DNA from: Arabidopsis thaliana
Taxonomy: Eukaryota > Streptophyta > Magnoliopsida > Brassicales > Brassicaceae
Direction: 5' to 3'
DNA: 64,000 nt
Assembly: GCF_000001735.4 (NCBI RefSeq)
Contig: NC_003074.8
Coordinates: 1,488,101-1,552,100, forward strand
The position numbers were made by a program, and so were the translations under genes. Positions 25,001-35,970 of this stretch are shown in pieces (position 1 is the stretch's first letter; each line of letters opens with the position of its first letter). The notes under the pieces were generated by a model that was not told the DNA's origin, did not search any database, and worked only from the letters and a program-made list of their open reading frames with translations.

Positions 25001-25201
25001 GTCAAAGAAGAAAAGGAGTTGCAAGCTAAACAACAGATCTCTAATGGCGGTTTCAAGTATGTTCAGTTCTTGGATTCCAAAATGTTTGATCAAATGCTTC
25101 TGTATCTCATCATGATTCCAAATGTTTTAACAGTCGGGACAGCGGTTTTGATCGCCGGGCTGGCTTCTTTCCGTCTCTACACCGCAAGAAAGCAGAGTTA
25201 A
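22057..25201 (+). CDS. MIRO3: Mitochondrial Rho GTPase (MIRO3, AT3G05310)
   Basis: Eleven exons (22057-22271, 22666-22798, 22923-23072, 23172-23348, 23432-23686, 23781-23849, 23935-23990, 24072-24153, 24228-24791, 24876-25056, 25134-25201) give 649 residues, or 648 from the second ATG. Domain order is diagnostic: N-terminal GTPase with P-loop G-E-K-G-S-G-K-S (22-29); EF-hand loop D209-E220 (D-H-N-M-D-G); EF-hand loop D330-E341 (D-S-N-G-D-N); second GTPase with G-P-K-N-A-G-K-S (435-442) and A-A-K-T-D-L; C-terminal anchor from about 627 (G-T-A-V-L-I-A-G-L-A) ending in basic residues. Miro proteins sit in the mitochondrial outer membrane and govern mitochondrial morphology and movement. This paralogue is reported as less important than MIRO1/2. 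The 3' end converges on the O-fucosyltransferase gene. Confidence 0.95.
22390..22615 (-). mobile_element. tRNA-derived SINE-like insertion in MIRO3 intron 1
   Basis: Read on the minus strand, a Pol III A-box-like TGGCTCAGTGG lies at 22603-22593, inside AGAGCGCGTGGCTCAGTGG. A B-box-like GGATCGAGTTCC follows at 22546-22535, a spacing of about 50. The downstream body has no coding capacity. This head is typical of plant tRNA-related SINEs such as the Arabidopsis RathE families. It is in antisense orientation to MIRO3. The 3' end of the element and target-site duplications are not clear, so the low-coordinate border is approximate. Confidence 0.65.
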
Positions 25202-25457
25202 TTCTTAGCTGAAGAAAGTTCCCAGACCTGCAATTTTCATTGTTGTTGTTTGTGCAAAGATGCCTTGTTCCATAAGCAATGAATTGTTTTCTATAGATTT
25301 ACTTCTAATCATGAACAGAAGGACAGATTATTTAAAAAACTAAAAAGAAGATCTAAGCATTGTTCTTTTTCCTGTAAAATTTACACAACTTTTTTTTACC
25401 CCACAAATAAACGAATTGTATAGAAAAGCCAAAAAAAACTAGACCTAAAATGCCAGT

Positions 25458-26794
25458 TCATCCACTAGAACAAGAAACAGAATTTGAGCCATAGCTAATA
25501 GCTTGCAAGCTCGAATGAGTCATATTTGTCATCCATCTCCTTGGAACTCCGTTTGATTCACCAGCCAGATTATATGCATAAGATCTCCACTTGTTTCCAC
25601 CATCTTTACAAGAACTCATAAACCCTAACCTTCTCGCTTTCTGTGTCCTCTCAAGAACAATGAGACTAGAGAAAGTCGAAAAGCTATTACCAACAAAAAC
25701 ATCCGCTCTTAAACACACCTCGTAATCTATAGCCGATTGTATCAAATATGAATACTTCCCATATATCTCCTCTTTAACCCCAAGCTTCTTCTTCTCAAAT
25801 GGTATTAAACCGTCTCTCCAACCACTTAAAACCGATGAATCTTCTTCTTTTTCTTCTAAGAGAGTATCTGCTACTGCAAGGTAAAGAACTGTTGGAGTCT
25901 TTAAACCTGAAATGTTCCCTACTCTGTCCAAAATCTCTCTTTTACTACTACAAATCTCTGAGATCTTTTTCCGTTGCTCTAGTTTCTTACAATGTATCAT
26001 CCAATCTATCTCTATTCTCATGTGAACCGCAACAAAAGGTACCGGACCGAGGATTTCGGTTTTCGATGCGAGTTTTGCCCTTTCTGCCTCACCTGCTTCT
26101 CGGATTTTCATCACAACCTTATCTGCTTCTCTTGAGATTTCATCAACCACCACCATACACTCAAAGACCTTAGCATAGTCTTCAACAGGCCAATGATCGT
26201 GCCACAAGAACGGGTTTTTCCCTATGAGACGGATCACTTCAAACTCATCGATGGACTCGTTACGAGCGGATTGTTTCAAGTGTTCCAAGTCTCTTTCAAC
26301 CGTCCATCTTCTTCCACTACCTTTCTCTAGATCAAACACTTGTGCTCTGTTTTTAACATCCGAGAACCGAGAAAGCCGCACAAACCCTGAACAGAGAGAG
26401 TTGAATCTTTCAAACTGAAACACTTTATCAAACGGAATGGGACGAAGCTTATCAACTTCCTTGTAGAACAAGGAAGCACTTAGACTAGGCATGAGAAGCG
26501 TTCTGTTCATCATTCTTGCCGTCAAGCAAGCTCTAGCAAAAGCTATCTTCTGATTGTTTAGTCCCCAGACGATCTGAGGAACCTCGAGAAACTTATCAGT
26601 TCGGATTCCACCGGTTGAGGAGGAATCTGACATGTGACGATCTCGAAACAATAAGCTATTGCTCAGAGCGTTTCTGGGAGAGTAAGAGAGTAACAGAGCT
26701 CTGTAGAACAGAGCAATACCAACAAGAACAAGACATTTGCAAGCAACAGACTTTGAAAAGATTCTCAGATTCTTAGAACTTAACGGAGAATTCA

Positions 26795-26795
<1 letters not shown>
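25458..26795 (-). CDS. AT3G05320: O-fucosyltransferase family protein (AT3G05320)
   Basis: A single exon encodes 445 residues. Residues about 17-36 (C-K-C-L-V-L-V-G-I-A-L-F-Y-R-A-L) form a type II membrane anchor after a short basic cytosolic tail. The catalytic part carries the family's sugar-nucleotide features, including V-P-F-V-A-V-H-M-R-I-E-I-D-W (the H-x-R substrate-binding motif) and a late D-Y-E-V-C-L-R-A-D-V-F-V-G-N-S-F-S-T-F-S block. Plant O-fucosyltransferases act in the Golgi on proteins or cell-wall glycans; the acceptor for this one is unknown. Assignment is by motif and topology. The start codon directly follows a long GA/CT repeat. Confidence 0.88.

Positions 26796-26797
<2 letters not shown>

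Positions 26798-26838
<41 letters not shown>
26798..26838. repeat. (GA)20 microsatellite abutting the O-fucosyltransferase start codon
   Basis: About twenty GA units on the plus strand (CT on the transcript strand) end two bases before the ATG at 26795. This is an unusually long pure tract for a position that overlaps the translation-start context. Confidence 0.92.
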
Positions 26839-26842
<4 letters not shown>

Positions 26843-29480
26843 TTGTCGCTATATCGCTTCAGATTTCACTTCTTTTCCAACTCAAAAATCCAAACTTTCA
26901 GATGAAATCAAAATCTGAGTCGAGTGGAAATGTCAGAAACCTGCATGAATCGAAGTAATTAGAGTAATCAGACACCAAAAGTAACATGCATGCAATTGCA
27001 GACAGAGGTAAGAACCCTAAAATCCCAGAAGATAAAAAGTTTCAAACTTTTTGCAAACCTTCAGGGAGATTAGTTAAATCCTCGAACTTGACATGCAAAT
27101 CGATTTCAGAAGAAACCCAGATGGGCAGAAGACATTCACTTTATCGATCAGGATTAAATCAAAAATCGCATCTTTTTAGGTGTAAGTTTGCAGGTGAAAA
27201 ATCACAAGGAATAAAGCCCAAAAGAGGGAATTTTTAGAACAAACCAAACTCTAGAAAACCTAGAGAAAGAAAGAGATTGACAAATTACAAGGACAATTTC
27301 TGCCTTACCTTTTTATTAATTTCTGGTTTTGTTTTCCTTAATCTGGCAATATTTTGAAGAAGAGACAAATAAGTCCCATAAACCCAGAATAGAAAAAAAA
27401 ATATGGAAATTGACGATCAAAATCACGCTCCAATCACGGATTATCATTTTTTTTTTTTTTTTTTTTTTGGAGAACGCTTTAAAGCAAAGCAAAGCAAAGC
27501 GAAGAGAGAATCAAAAAGAATAATTTAGTCAGAAAAAAAAGAATCCATCGTAATCACTGACAACTAAGAGAACCCACAAGAATATGCAAATTGAGGTTTC
27601 GATATGTGGAAAATTAATTTTAAAAGAAGCTTCTTGAACAGAATCACGGAGAAAAGTGCCAAAGAAGGGAAGATTTGAAGTGATATCTTGTGAATAAATT
27701 AAAGATTGATAGGTAAGATTGGTGGATATATTAATATTTAATAATGTGGTTAGGGTTTGGTGAAATCTATATTTTTTTTAAGTTCACGCGTTATGTCTAA
27801 TTATGCGTTTGCAACGTTATAATACCGAGGCATCATTAAGGAGAATTTCTTTTTGCCTCAATTAAAGGAAATCATATACTAGTGATAAATGGCCTCGAAC
27901 AAGTCGCTATATTCGTTTTCTTTATCAACTTCGCAATCTCACCAACTGTTCAATCAAATAAACAAGTATTCTTTTATACGTTTAATTGATTATGTATACA
28001 AGATGCTAATTTTGTGATCTTCTTACGAAAAAGATGTCATTGCTAGACTGATAATTTGTGAATTGTTAGACTCCTTTTATAATTTTTATTTTTTTCAGCA
28101 AATTGATATTTTGATTAGTCCAAAAGCACATGGTCGTCCACATTACACAGTAGCTAATTATCGCTTATCACGATGCGACATCGTTTTAGCCACTTTGCCA
28201 TGTTGCCTCCCCCTTGTTTTTTGAGAAATAAAGTTTTTGTATTTTCTTCTTCTAAAAATTTATGTAATTAAAAAGACATTTTTGCGTGCTTGTCTCATTC
28301 ATAAGTCAACGAGTTAAGGCATTACCATTAGATTGTCGAAAGTCAAAACAGACGGTTTCCCAATTTTTCTGTTTGTTGCATTAATGTCAATCAGTTTCAG
28401 ATTCATATTGGCCACCAAAGAAGCTAAATAGTTTAATAGTGTTATACCATGTGCAGCTAAAAGAAAAGAATAACCATGCATGTATTTTAATCTTTAAATG
28501 GTTGTCAGAAAGAGTATCACACTTTTCATTAATGCCTTTGCAACATGCAACATGGAACCGACGAGGAAACTCAAACGCAATTTCTACAACCCAATAGTAT
28601 CACATACATTAATACTCCTACAAGCTTGTGTGAAAGGGATTGGGGACCCAATTTGATGGTGGTTAAATAAAATACTATTTATACTTAGAAGTCAAAAAAG
28701 TGTTCAAAATTTAAGAAAATAACGGAAAGTGTGAAAACTTTGTCTGGGTTAAGAAAACATGTATGGTTAACAATGTTTATTCTTTCTTCTAATAATCATA
28801 TATTTATGTCAGTATCATAATACCATCATCATACCCACCGCTCTAATACGCGTATCCGACCTCTCGATCGTATCTGTCAATCACATTCACAAAGAGCAAT
28901 ACCGCGGAAAATACTTTAGACCAAAGACTCTCGGAAAAGTTTGGTCCGCGTAAATTTGTTTGGGTTGTCATACTTATTTGTTTCTTTATTTTTTTCCCAA
29001 AATTTATTAAAGGATCACTTTTTCAAAATTAAATTTATTATATGATCACTCATGATTTTTGGATCAGGTTTGGGCCGAACATATAGTGGACCAAATTGGT
29101 CTAGGGCCCAACATTGAAAAGCCGAAAAAATGGAATATTTTCATGTACCTGGACCCTTTCAGTGGGCTCAACGAACGACGAAGTAATTTATCATAGTCAT
29201 GTTTGATGTTTCTGTCAGTTTTGCGAGTGGATTAACATTTATTGTACAATCTTGAGGTCTGAAGAAGAGATTGTAAAGTTTGTTTATTAACAAAAAGGGA
29301 GTTGTAAAAGAAGCTTTGCCAGAAATTACTTGAGCAATAAGAAAAGAATTGTTTAGATTCCAAACTTAAATATATTTTAGTTCTTGTGCTCATGACAAAA
29401 CACATAATTAGTTTGACAATAAACTGAAGAAAATAAGATCTAACCAATGTTTTTTTCCCCGTCTTTTGAGTTTTGCTATA
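26839..29480. other. Intergenic: O-fucosyltransferase leader/promoter and spacer
   Basis: 26839 to about 27700 probably holds leader and promoter of the O-fucosyltransferase gene, with a pure T22 run at 27447-27468. From 27700 to 29300 I see AT-rich DNA without a supportable gene, RNA gene or element. 29230-29480 is the probable 3' UTR of the cyclin gene. Confidence 0.5.
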
Positions 29481-30299
29481 TCAAATCGCTTGGCAGCTAC
29501 AAGCTATCTCTCCAAGAACTGTTCTAAGTTTTCTTGAATCACAAGGCACCGTTTCTTTCTGCAACATGAGACAGTGTTTCTCGAAAGTCTCCGTTGTAAT
29601 ATATAGCCTGAAATCAACATCAACCAAGAACGTTCTCTCCAGCCTATTCATCTCTTCAGTGCTCACTCCTCCGATTTTTGCATAATATGCGTTGTTATAA
29701 CACCTAAACTCCAGAAAAGACAACATACTCATAACTCTAGTTATAATAATGTAGAGTATATGTGAGATATTTTATGTCTAAGAAGATATTAACTGGCGTT
29801 CCAAGAATTTTGCTGCGACCAAGAGACTGGTGATGAGAAGGCGATGAACGTTGAGTGATGTGAGACGACGAGCCGTACTGGTAGCCTCTGGTCTCTGTAG
29901 ATATCTAAGGATGTAGGCAAAAGCTGCAACGAAACACACAGGGCTACACTGAGCATACCTATGGATTCTTTCTGTGTAACGATAAATGCTTAACGATGGT
30001 GCTTTTGAGCCATGGAACATAGTGATCTCATCAGCCCTGTTTACATGAGATTCAAATATAAGAACGGAGGATGTAGAAACTATAGATACAAAGAGAAATC
30101 TCAATTCAGACATTAAGAAACTAAACTTGTTGTGTCTTGTGTGGAATTTTTTTTTGTTCTTCTGAATCATCTTCTCGAGGGTAGAAGCGAGAAGGGTTAT
30201 GACTCGAGGAGGGGTAGAATCAGGAGGCTGATCAGAATCTTCTAGAAGACCTAACCATTGGAAGAGTGATGAGTTGGTGGAGTTTCTAGAAGTTTCCAT
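29481..30299 (-). CDS. AT3G05327: P/U-type cyclin (PHO80-like, AT3G05327)
   Basis: Three exons (30299-30127, 30036-29794, 29703-29481) give 212 residues. The cyclin box includes P-P-R-V-I-T-L-L-A-S-T-L-E-K, F-H-G-S-K-A-P-S-L-S-I-Y-R-Y, C-S-P-V-C-F-V-A-A-F-A-Y-I, L-N-V-H-R-L-L-I-T-S-L-L-V-A-A-K and G-G-V-S-T-E-E-M-N-R-L-E, all in the order seen in plant CYCP/CYCU proteins related to yeast Pho80. These small cyclins partner CDKA-like kinases and link nutrient status to division. The first intron (30126-30037) is 90 bases with no stop in frame, so a retained-intron form would be a 242-residue protein. The spliced form restores the normal spacing before F-H-G. Confidence 0.9.
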
Positions 30300-31061
30300 T
30301 TTTGTGTTGGAATTGTTTGAGAGAGCTTTAGATCTTCTCTCTGATTGTTTTTTTTGCTTGAGGTAGGAGCTTGTGTAAATGGAAGGTCCGAAGCAAATTT
30401 GAAGCTCTTTTGTTAAAGTTTTGCTACTTTAGATTCTTTTCTTTGAGAGAGAGTAACGTGTAGTATCTTGCTCAACAAGTATATATTATTGTGTGTGGAG
30501 ATGTTGTGAGGCCCAATCGATTGTTTTGTTTTGGATGGCTAACCACAGTTTCATCTTTAATGCTTTTATGTCATGAAAAGGCAAGAGAGAAACTGAGAAG
30601 TGATGACTTAAAGCAAAAGGAAGCAAATTACCTAATTGGTAGCCCAACTTTTATTAGACTTTTATGAAATTGGTGTTCCATATTGCCTATTGGCTTTTGA
30701 TAACACTACAAAGTTCCATGGAAAGTAGACAAGCTCTAAAGGTCCACTACAGAGATCCACATAACAAGTTAACTATTATTTGTCATCACAAATATCTTTA
30801 AGAAAATGTAGCATAGTGGTACCCTCAAATTACACCCACATTTGAACAAAAGTAATTCCAATAAATAATGTTTTCCTCCATATATTTTCTTGACGATAAA
30901 ACAATAACTTATCAACGATACACAAACACATCAAAAACTAAGATAATATCTTCTTTCATTAAAAACTCTCTCATATTAGATTCTCCTTATCGAGAATCTC
31001 TTAGGAACCAAAACCGGACGCTGTTTCAATCCACTCACCATCTCATGATCATCGCACTTGG
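30300..31061. other. Cyclin promoter/leader and TAN1 3' region
   Basis: 30300-30480 is leader-like sequence for the cyclin gene. The remainder is AT-rich and likely holds the 3' UTR of TANGLED1 near 30870-31061. The plus-strand open frame that runs into TAN1 from 30868 is a shadow of the coding region. Confidence 0.5.
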
Positions 31062-33059
31062 CTACACTTTCCTGCTCTTCATTGGAGATACAAACCTCAT
31101 AGCTAGTCTCGATGGCGAAAATGACCTCCTGAACTTTGCAGCCGTTGACAGCTTCTGCGACTTGTTGCACACCCTAGTTGGAGAAATCGAAGCTTTGGGT
31201 GACTTCTTACAAAAGTTACCATTTCTTGTTGGAGAAAGAAATGCTTGAAGTGTGACTCTTTTCGGAGAAATAGACGACTTACGAGCCAAGTTACTGCCAT
31301 TTCTCGTAGGAGTAAATGATCTTCTGAGCTTAGCAGCAGTTGATAGCTTTGGAGACCTCTTTCCCGTATTTCTAATAGGAGAAATCGACGCTGACTTCTT
31401 TCCTAAGTTAACAGTTCTTGTCGGAGACCTGGAGCCTCTAGGTGACTTCCGAACCGAGTTACTGCCATTTCTTGTAGGAGAAACCAAGACCTTAGGTGGG
31501 CTCCTGATCTTGACCTGAAACTTAGATGCTGATGTGGGAGGAGATTTGATTAAGAACTTGTAAGGCGTTTCTTTATTGTTCTTGATGCTGGATATCTCAT
31601 TTCTGGCTATGACCGGAGACATTGTTCTACTGAACTTTGCTTGTTGTGTAGCGGTACCGGAAATAAATAGAGGGTTCGGAAAAAGAACCGCCTTTTTAAC
31701 CCAAGGTTTGTGCTTTGGTGAAACCCTGTTGGCCAAATGCCGAAAACTATTCTCACCATTATTTCCCTTTACTTGTGGAGAGATGGTTCTGAACGCAATT
31801 CTTGAGCGTGCCCTTTGTAGAGATGGAGGAGAATCTGATTCTGATCGTCTGTTCTGCTTCTCTTTCTTCCTTCTTGCTTTGATATTGCTACTGACAGTTT
31901 CAGGATTCTGTTCCCGGGATTTTTGTTGTGTCTCGGGTGTTTTAGGGCCATCGTCTTCTTGTGACATTGTTAATCTCCTGGACTTTCTACTCTTCTTTGG
32001 TGCTATGGCGTCCACAATGTCTCTTGTGACCTGTGAGGCTTGTAAGATTTCATTTACAGTCTCTCCTAGTAGCATTGCTGGGAGTGACATTTTCCTCCAA
32101 TCTCCTACATTACACAAAACAAAGATTACACATTACACAATCTGCAGGACCTAAAACTACCTTGGTGACACAAAGAACTTTTGATCCGATAATGTAATGA
32201 AAATTCGACAAGATTACAAAACTTAATTAATTATCCTTTACAGCTTCTGTTGTGACCTATTATACTTATTGCTTGTGAATATATGTGTGAGAATCAGAGA
32301 GAGAATTTACCTGGTGAGGAAGCAGGAAACTTCCCTACTGGAGATTTCTTATTAGTAGCATTCTTGATCCTACAACAATATGTAACAAGGGAGAAATCAA
32401 AACCCGAATAAAAAGCTACTGAGTTTGAGATAGCACTAGTGTTTCTATTAGTGAAGTTTTGGATTTTGTCTCTTTTCTGAGTTTACCTTAAAGTTTCTTG
32501 CTTGCATCTAAGACTAGTCTTCAAGTAAATTCTAGTGCTTCGAGGGCTAAGGTTCACACCAGAGACAACTTTGGTTCCTCCTGCAATTGTGTACTGTAGC
32601 TCTTGCAGTCTTTCCATACATTTATCAACCTTCACAATCATACCAAAATTGACAATAATCAGCTAAACAGATCCCTCTAATGTTAGATCCTAAATTCTCA
32701 TTCATACCCAAATTAAGAAACTAGCATAAGAATCCTCTTGAAACCCAACAAGAACACATCAATTGAATATAAAACCAATTACTTATTATAATCCAATAAA
32801 ACAAAGATCTTTAAATTGGGGTCAGAAAATCGACAATTTTATTAATTTGTTACTAAGTAAAGCTTCAAACATAGTGGGAAGGAGCCTTAGAACTGGAGCG
32901 TTTGCAAATTCTGATAAAATTAAAGCAGTAAACTTTATGCTAATCTTTGTATTAAATTGGATAAAATACCTTGTTGATCGTTTCCTTGAGAAGATCTGAG
33001 TTGAGAGGAGGCACCACCATCGCCACTTTCCTCTGCTTCTGTGGGGTTCTTGCAACCAT
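31062..33059 (-). CDS. TAN1: TANGLED1, division-plane microtubule-binding protein (AT3G05330)
   Basis: Four exons (33059-32970, 32629-32487, 32369-32311, 32104-31062) give 444 residues. The N-terminus ([10 protein letters not shown]) and the conserved [11 protein letters not shown] block match TANGLED. The large last exon encodes a very basic, Ser/Pro/Arg-rich protein with repeated S-P-T-R-N-G-S and T-A-A-K-x-R-R-S-F elements. TAN marks the preprophase band site and then the cortical division zone, binds microtubules and guides the phragmoplast. The repeated basic S-P-x-R elements (about six copies over the C-terminal 130 residues) probably contribute to microtubule binding and offer CDK-type phosphorylation sites; that is inference. 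Confidence 0.93.
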
Positions 33060-34348
33060 CTTCTATATATATTTTCTTTAAATTCTCACTAGATTAACCC
33101 AAAAACTTCTCTCTGTTTGAAAACTGGGTTTTGAAGATAAAAAGCTCAAGCCTTTGTAAGAAAACCACCCATAACAAGATCCTCACAACAGCTTCAAGAA
33201 ACCCAGATTTCTCTCTCACTCTCTCTTTCCTTCTCTCGATCTCAATCACTCTAGAATGTCTTTTTAGGTTACGGACACCAACATAAACGCGAATCCTATC
33301 TTCGATTTGGGTCTTGTGTGCTGTGTCTATTTGGGTCTTGTCGGAACGTAAAGTCAATTAGGCACGGGAACTGAGAGAGAGAGCGGATAAAGGTGTTCAC
33401 TTTCGTAACGGATCTTTCGTTACTATTTAATTTTATTTATTTTTTTGTCCCAACGGTCTAATACGCTTACTCATAACGGCTATCTTTTTTTAGTGTGTGT
33501 GAGCCAATTTTACTTTATAATCTTCAAACTAAATTGGTGTGAATTTAGTGGCCTGTGGGACTACATGAGCCGTTAGCCCGTTATGTAGTATTTTTATTTT
33601 TTTGAACTCCAAAATTGTAAATGCCAAATTATCTCTAGGGTCTAGAAGATTAATCTTGGGAGAATTTTTCTAAGCTTTGAACATAAGATTTCAAATTTTT
33701 TTTTTTTTTAATTCAACATTACTATAACTTCGTATATATTTTATTTTTTCAAAGTAAACCTCTAAACAATGACGTAAAAGAGAGCTTCCTTCTTTTCCCT
33801 TTAAAACCAATCGAGTCATGTGACTTTTTATTTGAATGCCTTTTTAACTTAGTTCCCTCATTGTGGTTCAACTCTTACTAAACATCGACATATCTAAAGT
33901 CGACTTATAATCAACTAGGAATCAACAAATAACACAGTCATGGAAACTTCATCAATTTCTTCTGTGGATTCAAATATTTAACCATGAACGTTCCCAATTC
34001 TGGTTCATTGAAAATGTAACCAATGTAATATACGACATTACACATTATGAAAATCATCATACCGAATAGAGCATATATATATACACAAATTTTGTTCTAA
34101 GTAATAATAAAAAAAAGTGTTTTGTTCTAAGTGGCGCCCAACATATAGTTTTGGCAAGTTTCTTCTTTCCTCTACTTGCTCCAAAAATCTGAATAATAGA
34201 ATGGCCTCTACTGTTCCATGGTGATAGATTTTCACATTTTGATTTATGTTCCACCTCTGATTCTTCTGGTTATTTTCGAACTCACTACCAGAAATTCTGG
34301 AGCATCTGGTTCAACTCTACCGTATTGCAGGGAAAACAGCTGTCAACT
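33060..34348. other. TAN1 upstream region and 3' region of the DnaJ gene
   Basis: 33060-33400 is CT-rich leader and promoter for TAN1. 33400-34040 is an AT-rich spacer. 34040-34348 is the likely 3' UTR of the DnaJ-ferredoxin gene. No additional gene is supported. Confidence 0.5.
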
Positions 34349-35747
34349 TCAGAACCAGTCTACATGTTTTCCTGAAGATTCAGGTTGTTTCTTCTTTGGC
34401 TTCTGATACCGATTGTTCTCAAATTTAGCTTTCACAATAAGAGCATATAGAAATTCTGCTTCTGCGGAACAATCGTAAGGTTTGTCCACGACGCTGGAGT
34501 TAGGACGATAAGTGAGTATTCACAATCACAGATAATTTCTCAAGGAGGGTAAAGAGAAGCATATACCTGTCAAGTAACTCTTCTAGAATAATTCTCTGTG
34601 ATGGTGTGACATAATGTATACAATTTCTCGGACACTGATTAACTGCAGACTGTACACGGTAATCTTCGCCATGTCCTGGCCATATACACACCGGATATAT
34701 TAATAGAAGAAACAGAGCTATGTAGGAGGCAAATATGGGGGAATCAAACCATCCAGACCTTGGGACATTGCTCGAGCTGTCCCAGATGAATCACACGAGA
34801 AGACATGAGAAGCTGTTTCAAAGCATGGGTATGAACATCCTGCAGTTGGAGAGAGACAAGTATACATCTCAACATAATTGTTCTAAAACTTCTCTCCAAA
34901 CGATGTTCAAGAAGAAATGGAGCAGCTAAAAGAGCAAACTTCAAAGAAAAGGAAGCAAGTTTGGTACTTTTTCCAACACATAGGACTTCATTCACAAACA
35001 CGTCAAGTGCCTCGCACTCTGGATGGTCAAAAGGATCCAAGCATTCTCTGGTATGCAATTCACAGGAAAAAAAAACATTACTTGGTTGTTTTGGCGCACA
35101 TGCCAAAACCATTTTCTTTATTGTGTTAATAGATAGATTTTGCTGAAAAAAGTATTATGAGTATACCCTTCAATTATCTCTGACCGGCTATAGTTTGTTA
35201 ACATCTGCAAAGAATAATAGTATTGAGCTACTGTAACTGCTCACATAGTATAGAACAAGGTTTAGTAACCTCATATGCCTGGATTATGCGACGGATCATA
35301 ATATCAGAGTTGCTTCCGTCTTTGTTTACATCTGGATGGTATTGTTTCACCTTTACAAAGCACAAAGTAGTCAACAAGACTAATACATATTAAAAATCCA
35401 AAACTTAAGCAACGAGGAGGCGAAGAAAAAAAGACAAGTCAAAGTGTGTAAAGAACAACTCACTCTCAGAACCCATTTATAAATCGTATCAAAAGAAATT
35501 ACTTAGCGGAAAGAAAAGTACAGATTAGTGATTCTTGGATGCATACTTTGGCACGAAAAGCTGCCTTTAGCTCGGAAGATGAGCAGCTTGGCTCTACGCC
35601 AAGTATAGAGTACGGTGAAGAGCTGGAGAGAGGATCCTCTCTGTTTTTTCCTCTGCAACTGGGAATGAATCGCTGAGAAGTTGAGTATCTTGAATTGGAG
35701 AAGAAAGAGATTTTAGGTACCGAAGCAAATACACGAAGACATTCCAT
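34349..35747 (-). CDS. AT3G05345: DnaJ-domain protein with bacterial-type 4Fe-4S ferredoxin domain (AT3G05345)
   Basis: Seven exons (35747-35547, 35350-35270, 35204-35167, 35047-34968, 34839-34759, 34675-34567, 34493-34349) give 244 residues. The first 40 residues are Ser/Arg-rich with few acids, a plausible plastid transit peptide. The J domain follows (S-P-Y-S-I-L-G-V, then H72-P73-D74). After it come a cysteine-rich ferredoxin-like part (C-L-D-P-F-D-H-P-E-C, later C-P-R-N-C-I-H-Y-V-T) and a charged tail. J plus ferredoxin proteins of chloroplasts are known in plants and have been linked to thylakoid or redox-related folding. The H-P-D motif is intact, so Hsp70 stimulation is possible. Exons are small (38-201 bases). 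Confidence 0.9.
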
Positions 35748-35970
35748 TGTATCTCTTACCTTCTCTTTCCCTAAGTTTGTCCCTTTGAGGCGTTAACTGG
35801 TGACCAGACAGATGTCCATATATTAAGAATTAAGATAAAGAGACAAAACAGTAGAGCCTCTGTTTCAGCTAGAGGGGGTCTTCAACTACCAAAATCAAAC
35901 TTTACAAAACGCCATGGATATTCTCTACTCTTGTATGTACACATTCATGTAGAGAGAAGGCGTTAAGGAA

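Noticed and set aside
31576..32154. Plus-strand open frame of 192 codons opposite TANGLED1
   Set aside because: Shadow of the TAN1 last exon; the true frame is supported by conserved basic repeats and by splicing.
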